Part shown: piece after piece, positions 43,337-52,565 of the stretch
How the letters are laid out: each line of letters starts with the position of its first letter
Position numbering within the stretch: the first letter of the stretch is position 1
Assembly: GCA_035624355.1 (NCBI GenBank)
Contig: DASPRQ010000027.1
Coordinates: forward strand, 17,845-81,844
DNA: 64,000 bases
Direction of reading: 5' to 3'
Source of the DNA: Usitatibacter sp035624355
GTDB taxonomy: Bacteria; Pseudomonadota; Gammaproteobacteria; Burkholderiales; Usitatibacteraceae
Translations under genes and position numbers: made by a program
The notes under the pieces: model-generated
Database searches by the model: none
What the model was told of the DNA's origin: nothing
The model's input: only the letters and a program-made list of their open reading frames with translations

Positions 43337-44773
43337 GTGCTGTTCAACTCGTACGCGTTCGTCCTCGCCTTCCTGCCCGCGGCCGTCGCCGGCTACTTCC
43401 TCGTCGCCCGCCGCTCGCACCTCGGGGCGAACGCCTTCCTCGCCGCCGCTTCCCTCGTCTTCTACGCCTGGTGGCGGGTCGAGCTCGTCGCGCTGCTCCT
43501 CGCCTCGGCCGCGGTCAATTTCGCCGTGGGCCGAAGGCTCTCGCGCGCCGCGGCGGCCGGAAGGGACGCACGGGCGATGCTCTTCCTCGGCGTCGCCTTC
43601 GACCTCGGGCTCCTCGGCTACTTCAAGTACGCGGACTTCTTCATCGCGAACTGGAACACGCTCTCGGGGGCGCACCTGCCCCTGCTCGAGGTGGCGCTGC
43701 CGCTCGGCATCAGCTTCTTCACGTTCACGCAGGTCGCCTACCTCGTGGACGCGTGGAAGGGCAAGGCCGCCGAATACAGTCCCGTGAACTACCTGCTCTT
43801 CGTCACGTACTTCCCGCACCTCCTCGCCGGCCCCATCATCCACCACCGCGAGATGATGCCGCAGTTCGCCGACCCGCGGCTCAAGCGCCTCGACTGGGAG
43901 AACGTCGCCCGCGGCCTCGTGCTCTTCACGCTCGGGCTCGCGAAGAAGGTGCTCGTCGCCGACACCCTGGCGCCGTGGGCCGACGCCGGGTTCGCGAGCG
44001 CGCACGCGCTCACGCTCGCCGACGGCTGGATCACGATGCTCGCCTATGCCATGCAGCTCGTGTACGACTTCAGCGGCTACACCGACATGGCGCTCGGCGC
44101 CGCGCTCATGGCGAACATCCGGCTGCCGATCAACTTCGATTCGCCGTACCGCTCGGCGGACATCCGGGAGTTCTGGCGGCGCTGGCACATCACCCTTTCG
44201 CGGTTCCTGCGCGACTACGTGTACATCCCGCTCGGCGGCAACCGCCGGGGCGAGGCGCGCATGCTGGCGGCCTTCCTCGTCACCTTCACCCTCGGCGGGC
44301 TGTGGCACGGCGCGGCGTGGACCTTCGTCGCGTGGGGCGCGATCCACGGCACCGCGCTCGTGGTCGTGCACTTCTGGAGGAAGCTGGGGCGTCCGCTCCC
44401 CCGGCCCGTCGCCATCGGCGTGACCGCCCTCTTCGTGGCCGCGGCGTTCGTGGTGTTCCGCGCGCCCACGCTCGCGGACGCGGGATCGGTGCTCGCCTCG
44501 GTGGCGGGGCTCAACGGCTTCGACCTGCACCTCGCGGTCGCGCAATGGGCCGGCCTCGCCCGTCCCGCCTCGATCGGCGAGCGCGCGCCCGAGCTCGGCA
44601 CGCTCGCGGTGCTCGCCGCGGCCCTCGCGATCGCCTTCATGCCGCGCACCTCGACCGAGCTCGCCGCGACGGTGTCGCTGCGGGGCTGGCCGCGCTACGC
44701 GTTCGGGGGGCTCCTCGCGTGCGGGCTCGTGTTCATCGAGAACGCGAGCCCCTTCATCTACTTCATCTTCTGA
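43337..44773 (+). CDS. MBOAT family membrane O-acyltransferase (AlgI type)
   Basis: A 478-residue polytopic membrane protein of the AlgI/DltB family. Markers: FNSYAFVLAFLPAAVAGYF, GISFFTFTQVAYLVDAW, FDSPYRSADIREFWRRWHITLSRFLRDYVYIPLGG in consecutive blocks, and the catalytic His of GGLWHGAAWTF. It should move an acyl, often acetyl, group across the membrane for transfer to a surface polymer. Paired with an SGNH-type protein 1 nt downstream, the usual acceptor-side partner. The polymer is unknown: no alginate or teichoic-acid genes are nearby. Confidence 0.94.
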   Translation: MLFNSYAFVLAFLPAAVAGYFLVARRSHLGANAFLAAASLVFYAWWRVELVALLLASAAVNFAVGRRLSRAAAAGRDARAMLFLGVAFDLGLLGYFKYADFFIANWNTLSGAHLPLLEVALPLGISFFTFTQVAYLVDAWKGKAAEYSPVNYLLFVTYFPHLLAGPIIHHREMMPQFADPRLKRLDWENVARGLVLFTLGLAKKVLVADTLAPWADAGFASAHALTLADGWITMLAYAMQLVYDFSGYTDMALGAALMANIRLPINFDSPYRSADIREFWRRWHITLSRFLRDYVYIPLGGNRRGEARMLAAFLVTFTLGGLWHGAAWTFVAWGAIHGTALVVVHFWRKLGRPLPRPVAIGVTALFVAAAFVVFRAPTLADAGSVLASVAGLNGFDLHLAVAQWAGLARPASIGERAPELGTLAVLAAALAIAFMPRTSTELAATVSLRGWPRYAFGGLLACGLVFIENASPFIYFIF

Positions 44774-44774
44774 C

Positions 44775-45836
44775 GTGGCGCGCGGCTTCGTCCTCGCGGT
44801 GGTCGCGGTCGCCCTCGCCCTCGCGGCCTCGGCAGGGGCGCTCAACGCATGGGTGGACCCCTTCGCGCACTATCACCGGCCGATCCATTTCCCGGCGCGC
44901 TTCTACCCGGAGTGGCAGCGCTACGAGAACCCGGGGATCGCCAAGCACTACGACTACGACCGCGTCGTGACGGGCTCCTCGCTCATGGAATGCGTGTTGC
45001 CGAGCGACGTGGACCGCGCGATGGGCGGCAGGACGGTGAACCTTTCCGTCTCGGCGATGAGCGCGTTCGACGCAGGGCGGCTGCTCGAGGCGGCGCTCGC
45101 CACCGGCAAGCCCCGCCAGGTCATCATGAACCTCGACTACAACATGTTCTCGGGCGCGCCGGGGCGCAGCGGCTTCGCCGAGGCGTTCCCCGCCTATCTC
45201 TACGACGACGATCCCTGGAACGACCTGCCCTACCTCCTCGGCATCGGGACCACGCGCAAGTCGGTCGAGACGCTGCTGGGGCTGCACTGGTCGCGCTTCA
45301 ACACCGACCCCGACCGCATGTGGTACTGGGCCGACGGCGCGACCTTCTCCGCGGCCCACGTCGTGCACGGCCTCGATCCGGCGAACCTCAACGCGCGGTT
45401 CTCGCAGCCGCCGCGCACGCTCGAAGGCATGCAGGCGAGCTTCGAGGCGAACCTCGCCCCCGTCATCGAGCGCTATCCGGGCGTGCGCTTCACGTTCCTC
45501 TACGCGCCCTACTCGATCCTCGCGTGGGCGGACTTCGAGCAGCGCCGCCAGGTCGGGGTGACCCTCGCCTTCCGCGAGTGGCTCTTCGATCGCATGGCGG
45601 GCCGTCCGAACGTGGAGCTCTTCGACTTCCAGGCCGACCCGGTGCTCACCGAGGACCTGGGCCTCTACACCGACATCTACCACTTCTCTCCGGCGGTCGC
45701 GAAAGGGCTGATGGAAGCCATCGCCGCGGGAAGCCACCGCCTCACGAGGCAGGCGCTCGAGCGCAACGACGCGTGGCTGCGGCGCGCGGCCGAGCGGACC
45801 GATCCCGCGGCGCTCATCGCGCGGGCGAAGGAGTGA
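44775..45836 (+). CDS. SGNH-hydrolase-like membrane-anchored protein, MBOAT partner
   Basis: A 353-residue protein with one N-terminal membrane anchor and an extracytoplasmic SGNH-type domain: the Ser block VVTGSSLMECVLPSD and the late D-x-x-H in TDIYHFSP. It corresponds in role to AlgJ/AlgX/DltD proteins, which take the acyl group from the MBOAT and pass it to the polymer. Starts at GTG 44775, 1 nt after the MBOAT stop. Acts at the periplasmic face. Substrate unknown. Confidence 0.82.
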   Translation: MARGFVLAVVAVALALAASAGALNAWVDPFAHYHRPIHFPARFYPEWQRYENPGIAKHYDYDRVVTGSSLMECVLPSDVDRAMGGRTVNLSVSAMSAFDAGRLLEAALATGKPRQVIMNLDYNMFSGAPGRSGFAEAFPAYLYDDDPWNDLPYLLGIGTTRKSVETLLGLHWSRFNTDPDRMWYWADGATFSAAHVVHGLDPANLNARFSQPPRTLEGMQASFEANLAPVIERYPGVRFTFLYAPYSILAWADFEQRRQVGVTLAFREWLFDRMAGRPNVELFDFQADPVLTEDLGLYTDIYHFSPAVAKGLMEAIAAGSHRLTRQALERNDAWLRRAAERTDPAALIARAKE

Positions 45837-45842
45837 GGCCGC

Positions 45843-46295
45843 CTAGCGCGCGAGCCCCCGGCTCATGATGACCGCGACGAGCGGGATCACGGCCGCGATG
45901 TGGACCTCGATCATGACGAGGCGCCTCACCCGGCGGCGCTCCTCGTCGGGCACGCTCCACCCCGCGTCGCGCTCGAACAGGCGCCGCCAGCGGATGAAGC
46001 GCAGCGTCGGGCCCACCGAGATGATGCCCACGGCGAAGAAGAGCGCGAGCTTCACGTAGATCGGCCAGGCCGAGAGGTAGAACTCCGGGCCCTGGATGCC
46101 GAAGACGAGGCGCAGGAACCCCGTCGCCAGCACCGCGATGGCCGAGGCGAAGTACCAGATGTCCACGCGCCCCAGGAGCCGCACGGCGGCCAGGTCGAGC
46201 GCGCCGCGCATCATCATGGTCTCGACGACGAGGAACGAGAAGAGCATGAAGACGGCGATGAAATGCAGGTAGGCGAGGATCGCGTCCAGCCACAC
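45843..46295 (-). CDS. DUF2214-like four-helix membrane protein
   Basis: A 150-residue membrane protein with four hydrophobic helices and conserved His residues in the membrane (AYLHFIAVFMLF at the N-terminus, EVHIAAVIPLVAVIM at the C-terminus). It fits the DUF2214 family, of unknown function, possibly heme or quinone binding. The GTG at 46295 has GGAGG 8 nt upstream. It lies 2 nt after the aminotransferase stop and is likely cotranscribed. Confidence 0.75.
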   Translation of the reverse strand: MWLDAILAYLHFIAVFMLFSFLVVETMMMRGALDLAAVRLLGRVDIWYFASAIAVLATGFLRLVFGIQGPEFYLSAWPIYVKLALFFAVGIISVGPTLRFIRWRRLFERDAGWSVPDEERRRVRRLVMIEVHIAAVIPLVAVIMSRGLAR

Positions 46296-46297
46296 GG

Positions 46298-47482
46298 TCA
46301 GGTCCTCCGGGATACGAAGCGGCGGATGCGCTCGAGCGCTTCCTCGAGGCGCGCGATGGGCTGCGTGTAGGCGATGCGCACGTGGCGCGCGGGCTCGTTC
46401 TCGCCGAAGTCCTTGCCCGGCGTGAGGGCCACGCCCGCCTCGGCGAGGAGCTCCCGCGCGAAGGCGAAGCTGTCGGCGGTCACCTTCGAGCAGTCGGCGT
46501 ACACGTAGAAGGCGCCCTCGGGCACCACGGGCACCGCGAGCCCCACGGACTCGAGGCCCGGCACGAGGAAGCGCCGGCGCGCGTCGAGCTCGGCCCGGCG
46601 CTCCTCGAGGATCGCGACCGTCTCGGGCCGGAAGCACGCGAGCGCGGCGTGCTGCGCGAGGGTGGACGGCGAGATGAAGAGGTTCTGCGCGAGGATCTCG
46701 ACGTGGCGCACGAGGCCGGGCGGGGCGAGCATCCATCCGAGCCGCCATCCGGTCATCTGGAAGTACTTCGAGAAGCTGTTGATCACCACCACGTCCTCGC
46801 CGACTTCCGCGGCCGTGCGCGCCTGCGTGCCGTAGGTGAGGCCGTGGTAGATCTCGTCGGACAGGAGCGTGGCGCCCTTCTCGCGCGCGAGGGCTGCGAG
46901 CTTCGCGACCTCCGCGGGCGCGACGAGCGTTCCCGTGGGGTTGGAAGGGCTCGCGACCATCGCCATCCGCGTGCCCCCGGTCCAGTGGCGGCGCGCGAGC
47001 TCCGCCGTGAGCTGGTAGCGCGTCGCCGCGCCCACGGGCACGCCGCGCGGCACCGCGTCCAGGGCGCGCACGAAGTTGCGGTTGCACGGATAGCCCGGGT
47101 CGGCGAGCAGCACCTCGTCGCCGGGATCGAGGAGGACCCCGAAGGCGAGCAGCAGCGCGGCGCTCGATCCGGCCGTGACGACCACGCGGCTCGCCGGCAC
47201 GTCGATGCCGTAGCGATCGCGGTAGAAGCCCGCGATCGCCTCGCGCAGGGGCGCGAGCCCCAGCGCCGAGGTGTAGAACATCGGCTGCGTGTCGAGCGCG
47301 CGCTTGGCCGCCTCCACCACCGGCGCGGGCGTGCGGAAATCGGGCTCCCCGATCTCGAGGTGGATCACGTCGCGCCCGCGCGCCTCGACCTCGCGCGCGA
47401 GCGTCTGGATCTCCATCACCTCGAAGGGCTCGATGTCGGCCATGCGCGCGGCCACGCGCAGGCGCTCGGCGACCTCGTTCAT
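46298..47482 (-). CDS. Pyridoxal-phosphate aminotransferase, class I/II
   Basis: A 394-residue fold-type I aminotransferase. LEIGEPDFRTP, ADPGYPCNRNF, SPSNPTGTL, SDEIYHGL and the PLP lysine in NSFSKYFQMTGWRLGW are visible. Belongs to the aspartate/tyrosine/alanine aminotransferase group. The lost step of tyrosine to 4-hydroxyphenylpyruvate could be supplied by an enzyme like this, but it is distant from that operon and the substrate is not readable. Ends 2 nt before the DUF2214 gene. Confidence 0.92.
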   Translation of the reverse strand: MNEVAERLRVAARMADIEPFEVMEIQTLAREVEARGRDVIHLEIGEPDFRTPAPVVEAAKRALDTQPMFYTSALGLAPLREAIAGFYRDRYGIDVPASRVVVTAGSSAALLLAFGVLLDPGDEVLLADPGYPCNRNFVRALDAVPRGVPVGAATRYQLTAELARRHWTGGTRMAMVASPSNPTGTLVAPAEVAKLAALAREKGATLLSDEIYHGLTYGTQARTAAEVGEDVVVINSFSKYFQMTGWRLGWMLAPPGLVRHVEILAQNLFISPSTLAQHAALACFRPETVAILEERRAELDARRRFLVPGLESVGLAVPVVPEGAFYVYADCSKVTADSFAFARELLAEAGVALTPGKDFGENEPARHVRIAYTQPIARLEEALERIRRFVSRRT

Positions 47483-47512
47483 CCGCCCATTGTACGGAAT
47501 GCGTCCCTCTTT

Positions 47513-50500
47513 TCAGCGAAGGTGCTCGTCGCGGAATTTCTGCAGGCGCTTGGCCGACACGGGGAGCGGCGTGCGCAGCTCCTGCGCGAAGAGCGAGACG
47601 CGCAGCTCCTCGAGGAGCCAGCGGTATTCCTCGAGGCGCGAGCCGCGGGCGGGCTCGGCCCCGGGCGAGCCGCGCGCTTCCGCGGCTGCCTTCGCGCGCG
47701 CCTCGTAATCGGCCCAGAGCGTCTGCACCGTGGCGGCGTGCTTCCCATCGCGCTCGGCGTTGGCGCGGTATTTCCGCAGGCGCAGCGCGTAGCCCTTGAG
47801 GTAGCGCGGCAGGTGCTCGAGGCGATCCCAGGGCGTCCCCGCGAGGAACCCGGGATGGACGAGGCGGTCGCGCTGGGCCTTCACCTCCTGAGCGACGCGA
47901 CCGAGGCCCGCCGACTCGGCGATCGCCTGAGTGAGCTGCTGGCTCGCTTCCCCGATCGCCGCCGCGTGGCGCAGGGCACCCTCGGTCACGGCGGCGAGCC
48001 GCGCCTTCGCGCGCTTCTTCTGCTCCTCGAACGCCCGGCGGTCGCGCGGCGGATCGTCCTCCCCGATGAACGCGCGGTCGAGGATCGCCTCGACGAGGTC
48101 GGCACGCAGCCGCTCCGGAGGGATCGCCCCCGTGAAGCGCAGGGCGAGCGCGTTGAAGCCGGGAAGCCCGCGCTCGAGCGCCTTCACCTGCTCCTTGAGC
48201 TCCAACGCGAGGAGCCGCTTCACGCCCTCGCGATGCGCCTCGTCCGCCTTCTCCCGCGTGTCGAAGAGGCGGATCGCCACGCTCGCGCCTTCGTCCGCGA
48301 GCCCCGGATAGCCCGTGAGCGTCTGGATTCCGCGCCGGAACGAGACCTGGGGCGGAAGCTCGCCGAAGTCCCACGCCACGAGGCCCTCGCGCTCGAGGCC
48401 CGGCTTCGCCTTCGCGAGCGTGAGGCTCGCGGCCTCGCCGAGGCGCCGGCGCAGCTCCCCGAGGTCCCGGCCCATGGCGAGCTCGCGCTTCGCCTCGTCG
48501 AGCACGCGGACGTTCATGCGCAGGTGCGCGGGCGCCTCTTCCTTCGACCAGATCGAGTCGTCGAGCCGCTCGCCTGCGAGGCGCGAGGCGTACTGGAGGA
48601 CCGCCTGCCTCACGGTCGGAACGGGACCGCGCTCCTCGCCGGGCCGCGGCGGCGCGATCGAGACGCCTTCCAGGAATCGCGTCACGTGCTCGGGGACGGG
48701 GACGAGCTGCGCGCGGATGCGCTTGGGCAGCGCCTTCATCGTCCACGCCACCTTCTCGCGCACCATGCCCGGCACGAGCCAGTCGAGCGCGGCCTCGTCG
48801 ACCTGGTTGAGCAGCGCGAGCGGGACGTCGATCGTCACGCCGTCGAGGGGATGCCCCGGCTCGAAGCGGTAGGCGAGCGGGAACGCGGCCTCGCCGATCC
48901 GGATCTCCCGGGGAAAGAGCTCCTCCGTCACGGCTTCCGCCCCGTGGCGCATGAGGTCCTCGCGAGCGAGGAAGAGCAGGCGCGCTTCCTTGCGGCTCGC
49001 CTCGCGGTACCAGGCGTCGAAGGAGCGCGCGTCGCGCACGTCCTTCGGGATGCGCGCGTCGTAGTAGGCGTAGAGCGCGCGCTCGTCCACCAGCACGTCG
49101 GGGCGCCGCGCGCGGTGCTCGAGCTCCTCGATCTCGCGGATGAGGGCGAGGTTGTGCGCGCGGAAGGGGTGCGGGGTGTCGAGCTCGCCCGCGACGAGCG
49201 CTCCCTCGATGAAGACCTCGCGGGCGCGCGCCGGGTCGATCCGGCCGTAGCTCACCTTGCGCCGTGCCGCGAGCACGAGGCCGTGCAGCGTCACGCTCTC
49301 GTAGGCGGCCACCTCGCCGCGCTTGCGGTCCCAGTGCGGCTCGACGTAGGCGCGGTCGACGAGGTGCGCGGCGGCGTGCTCGATCCACTCGGGCTCCACC
49401 CGGGCGACGTTGCGCGCGAACACGCGAGTGGTCTCCTGGAGCTCCCCGGCCATGATCCAGCGCGGGCGGCCCTTCTTCAGCCCCGATCCCGGCCACACGT
49501 GGAACTGCAGGCCCCGCGGCCCGTTGTAGTGGTCGCCGTCGAGGGCCTTCATGCCGACGTTGCCGAGGAGTCCCGTGAGGAGCGCCCGGTGCACCTGCTC
49601 GTAGGTGGCGGGCGACTCGTTCTCGCGGATGGCGAGCTCGGCGGCCATCTCGCGCAGCTGCCCCGCGAGGTCGCGCCACTCGCGCATGCGCACGTAGGAG
49701 AGGAAATGCTCGCGGCAGGCCTCCTGGAGCTTGCGGTTCGACTTCTTGTGCAGGAACTCGCCCTCGAAGAACTTCCAGAGGTTGAGGAGCTGGAGGAAAT
49801 CCGACGACTCGTCGCGGAACTCCTCGTGGGCGCGGTCGGAGGCCTCGCGCTTCGCCTGGGGCCGGTCGCGCGGGTCCTGGATCGAGAGCGCCGCGGCGAG
49901 GATCACCATCTCGGTGAGGCACTCGAACTCGCGCGCGGCCACGAGCATGCGGCCGATCCGCGGGTCCACCGGGATGCGCGCGAGCTCGCGGCCGAGGCGG
50001 GTGAGGCGGCGAATGTCGGATCCTGCCCCCGGGGGGACCGCCCCGAGATCGATCGCGCCCAGCTCGAACAGCTGCTGGTAACCGTCGGATACCTGCCGCG
50101 GCGTGGGCGGATCGAGGAAGGGAAACTCGGCGACGGGGCCCAGGTCGAGCGCGGCCATGCGCAGGATCGCCGAGGCGAGCGAGGTGCGCAGGATCTCGGG
50201 CGTGGTGTACTCGGGGCGCCCGAGGAAGTCCGCCTCGGCGTAGAGGCGGATCGCGACCCCGCTCGCCACGCGCCCGCAGCGTCCCGCGCGCTGCCGCGCC
50301 GCCGCCTGCGACACCGGCTCGATCCTCAGCTGGTCGATCTTCTGGCGCGGCGAGTAGCGCTTCACGCGCGCGAGCCCCGTGTCGATCACGTAACGGATGC
50401 CGGGCACCGTGAGGGAGGTCTCCGCGACGTTGGTGGCGAGCACGATGCGCCGCTGCGAAGAGCGCTCGAACACGCGGTCCTGCTCCTCGGCCGAGAGGCG

Positions 50501-51325
50501 CGCGAAGAGCGGCAGGATCTCCACGTGCTCCGGATGGTGCTTGCGCAGCGCCTCGGCCGTCTCGCGGATCTCGCGCTCGCCCGGAAGGAACACGAGGATG
50601 TCGCCCGAGCGGCTCTCGCGGCCGATCTCGTCCACCGCCTTCACGATCGCCTCGTTCATGTCGACGGGCTCGTCGTCCTCCTCCTCGCTCTCGAAGAGCT
50701 CGGGACGGTAGCGGACCTCGACCGGATACGTGCGGCCCGAGACTTCGATCACGGGCGCCCCGTCGAAGAAGCGCGAGAAGCGCTCCGTGTCGATGGTGGC
50801 CGAGGTCACCACGACCCGCAGGTCCTCGCGCGCGGCGAGCAGGCGCTTGAGGTAGCCGAGGAGGAAGTCGACGTTGAGGCTCCTCTCGTGGGCCTCGTCC
50901 ACGACGATCGTGTCGTAGGCGGCCAGGCGCCGGTCGGAATGGGTCTCGGCGAGCAGCACGCCGTCGGTCATCACCTTGATCACGGTCCCGGGGCGCGTCG
51001 CGTCCTGGAAGCGCACCTTGTGGCCGACGAAGCCGCGCGGCGCGCCGGGCAGCTCCTGGGCGAGGCGGTGCGCGAGGCTGCGCGCGGCGATGCGCCGCGG
51101 CTGCGTGCAGCCGATCATGCCGGTCGCGCCCCGCCCGCTCGCGAGGCAGATCTTGGGGATCTGCGTGGTCTTCCCCGAGCCCGTCTCGCCGCACACGATG
51201 GTCACGGGATGCGCGCGCACGAGCTCGGCGATGCGGCCGCGGTGCTGCGCGATCGGCAGCTCCTCGGGGAAGCTCAGCGCCGGCGGCGGCGGCGGAAGTC
51301 GGGAGGTGCGCGGCGGAGAATTCAT
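47513..51325 (-). CDS. hrpA: ATP-dependent RNA helicase HrpA
   Basis: A 1270-residue DEAH-box helicase, close to the ~1300 of E. coli HrpA. Motif I GETGSGKT at 46-53, motif Ia CTQPRRIAARSLA, DEAH at 143-146, VTSATIDTERFS, the motif VI block QRAGRCGR, then HA2/OB-fold and the long HrpA-specific C-terminal region. HrpA resolves stalled or collided ribosomes and processes some mRNAs. Monocistronic by appearance; a TAGAAT box on the minus strand near 51357-51362 could be its promoter. Confidence 0.96.
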   Translation of the reverse strand: MNSPPRTSRLPPPPPALSFPEELPIAQHRGRIAELVRAHPVTIVCGETGSGKTTQIPKICLASGRGATGMIGCTQPRRIAARSLAHRLAQELPGAPRGFVGHKVRFQDATRPGTVIKVMTDGVLLAETHSDRRLAAYDTIVVDEAHERSLNVDFLLGYLKRLLAAREDLRVVVTSATIDTERFSRFFDGAPVIEVSGRTYPVEVRYRPELFESEEEDDEPVDMNEAIVKAVDEIGRESRSGDILVFLPGEREIRETAEALRKHHPEHVEILPLFARLSAEEQDRVFERSSQRRIVLATNVAETSLTVPGIRYVIDTGLARVKRYSPRQKIDQLRIEPVSQAAARQRAGRCGRVASGVAIRLYAEADFLGRPEYTTPEILRTSLASAILRMAALDLGPVAEFPFLDPPTPRQVSDGYQQLFELGAIDLGAVPPGAGSDIRRLTRLGRELARIPVDPRIGRMLVAAREFECLTEMVILAAALSIQDPRDRPQAKREASDRAHEEFRDESSDFLQLLNLWKFFEGEFLHKKSNRKLQEACREHFLSYVRMREWRDLAGQLREMAAELAIRENESPATYEQVHRALLTGLLGNVGMKALDGDHYNGPRGLQFHVWPGSGLKKGRPRWIMAGELQETTRVFARNVARVEPEWIEHAAAHLVDRAYVEPHWDRKRGEVAAYESVTLHGLVLAARRKVSYGRIDPARAREVFIEGALVAGELDTPHPFRAHNLALIREIEELEHRARRPDVLVDERALYAYYDARIPKDVRDARSFDAWYREASRKEARLLFLAREDLMRHGAEAVTEELFPREIRIGEAAFPLAYRFEPGHPLDGVTIDVPLALLNQVDEAALDWLVPGMVREKVAWTMKALPKRIRAQLVPVPEHVTRFLEGVSIAPPRPGEERGPVPTVRQAVLQYASRLAGERLDDSIWSKEEAPAHLRMNVRVLDEAKRELAMGRDLGELRRRLGEAASLTLAKAKPGLEREGLVAWDFGELPPQVSFRRGIQTLTGYPGLADEGASVAIRLFDTREKADEAHREGVKRLLALELKEQVKALERGLPGFNALALRFTGAIPPERLRADLVEAILDRAFIGEDDPPRDRRAFEEQKKRAKARLAAVTEGALRHAAAIGEASQQLTQAIAESAGLGRVAQEVKAQRDRLVHPGFLAGTPWDRLEHLPRYLKGYALRLRKYRANAERDGKHAATVQTLWADYEARAKAAAEARGSPGAEPARGSRLEEYRWLLEELRVSLFAQELRTPLPVSAKRLQKFRDEHLR

Positions 51326-51369
51326 GGGGCTCGCGGGAGGTTTCCCGCGGGCCCCATTCTACGTGGGCG

Positions 51370-52020
51370 CTACGACTCGAGTTGCTTGTAGACGAGGGAC
51401 GCGACCTTCGCGAGCGTGGTCTTGTCGACCTCGCCCGAGAGCGCGTAGCCGCACTCCTCGTCGATCCAGTAGAACACCGAGACGCTGCCCTCCTTGGCGA
51501 AGCGGAACGAGGTGAGCTTCTCCTCGGATTTCTTCGTGCGCGTCACGTAGAGCGTGAGGCGCTTGCCGGCGGCGTCCTGGTACATGAACTGCGCCACGGG
51601 CCCGTCGTTGCCGGGCAGCAGGCGCCCCCCGAGGAGCTCGAAGCCCTCCTGCGTGAGCACCGGCACCTTGAGCGAAACGTCGAGCCGCTTCGAGAGCCAC
51701 TTCACGAGGTGGTCCTGCTGCTTCGCGTCCACTTCCACGGGGTGGCGCACCTCGGGCGAGTACACGAGGTGCGCCCGCGCGGCGCGGATCGGAAGCTGCG
51801 CCATGGCGACGGCGGCGGGGCCGGGCGCGGGCCTGAGCTCGGGGATGGCGAGCCCGATGGCGATGCCCACGGCGAGCACGGCCGCGGCGCGCGCGTAATC
51901 GATCCACGGCGGGCTCTTCATGTAGAGGCGCGCCGGGATCGGCTCGGTCATCACCGGGTCGAAGCGGCGCTTGATCATGGCCGTCTGCTCGGCGTACTGG
52001 AGATCGTCTTCGGCGCTCAT
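51370..52020 (-). CDS. Predicted membrane anti-sigma factor
   Basis: A 216-residue single-pass membrane protein: short cytoplasmic N-terminus (about 40 residues), one helix near 43-64 (YARAAAVLAVGIAIGLAIPEL), and a ~150-residue periplasmic domain. It overlaps the ECF sigma gene stop by 4 bp, the usual sigma/anti-sigma arrangement. The His-x3-Cys-x2-Cys zinc motif of ZAS anti-sigmas is not present in the N-terminal part, so binding must use another mode, or it is a divergent type. Function inferred from context and topology. Confidence 0.78.
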   Translation of the reverse strand: MSAEDDLQYAEQTAMIKRRFDPVMTEPIPARLYMKSPPWIDYARAAAVLAVGIAIGLAIPELRPAPGPAAVAMAQLPIRAARAHLVYSPEVRHPVEVDAKQQDHLVKWLSKRLDVSLKVPVLTQEGFELLGGRLLPGNDGPVAQFMYQDAAGKRLTLYVTRTKKSEEKLTSFRFAKEGSVSVFYWIDEECGYALSGEVDKTTLAKVASLVYKQLES

Positions 52021-52511
52021 TGCACTACCCTCAGTTCGGCACGCGGTTGCTCTCCGTCCATCACCCGTTTCAGGCGCTCGCGGCCGCGGGAAAGCCGCGA
52101 CATCACGGTGCCGATGGGAATGCCGAGCGCGCGGCTCACGTCGGCATAACTCATGTCCTCGAGGGCCACGAGCAGCACCACCTCGCGCTGCTCGGGGGCG
52201 AGCTTGCCGAGGGCGCGCTCGAGGTCCATCACGTCGGTGCCGGTCACCGTGGGCACGTGCGCGGCGATCGTCTCCTCGTCGATCTCGACGGAGGCGACGA
52301 TCCTGCGCGACTTGAGCTGGTTCACGAAGACGTTGTGCATGATCGAAAAGAGCCACGCCCGCAGGTCCCCGGGCTTCCACAGGTGGAACTTGCGCACGGC
52401 GCGCTCAAGCGTGTCCTGCACGAGGTCGTCGGCGCCGTCGCGGCCGCCCACCAGGGCCCGTGCGTAGCGGCGCAGGTTCGGTATGTACGGCACGATCAGC
52501 TCGAAATCCAT
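52017..52511 (-). CDS. ECF-type RNA polymerase sigma factor
   Basis: A 164-residue sigma factor with region 2 (ALVGGRDGADDLVQDTLERA, then LRAWLFSIMHNVFVNQ) and region 4 (LAPEQREVVLLVALEDMSYA, then GIPIGTVMSRLSRGRERL). It is encoded with its likely anti-sigma partner. The upstream gap to the VOC gene (52512-52565) shows GGTGTTGACG but no -10 I can support. The stress signal and regulon are unknown. Confidence 0.93.
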   Translation of the reverse strand: MDFELIVPYIPNLRRYARALVGGRDGADDLVQDTLERAVRKFHLWKPGDLRAWLFSIMHNVFVNQLKSRRIVASVEIDEETIAAHVPTVTGTDVMDLERALGKLAPEQREVVLLVALEDMSYADVSRALGIPIGTVMSRLSRGRERLKRVMDGEQPRAELRVVQ

Positions 52512-52565
52512 GGTCCCCCCGCCCGGATCCGGGCCCCCGGAGCGTCAACACCCGGCATTACGGGA

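Noticed and set aside
45843..51194. A 1783-codon minus-strand open frame spanning DUF2214, aminotransferase and hrpA
   Set aside because: It is a different frame for most of its length; only its end coincides with the real DUF2214 gene.
46382..51391. A 1669-codon open frame on the plus strand across the aminotransferase and hrpA region
   Set aside because: It is antisense to two clearly conserved genes, is made of Arg/Glu/His/Ala-rich filler, and arises from codon bias in GC-rich DNA.
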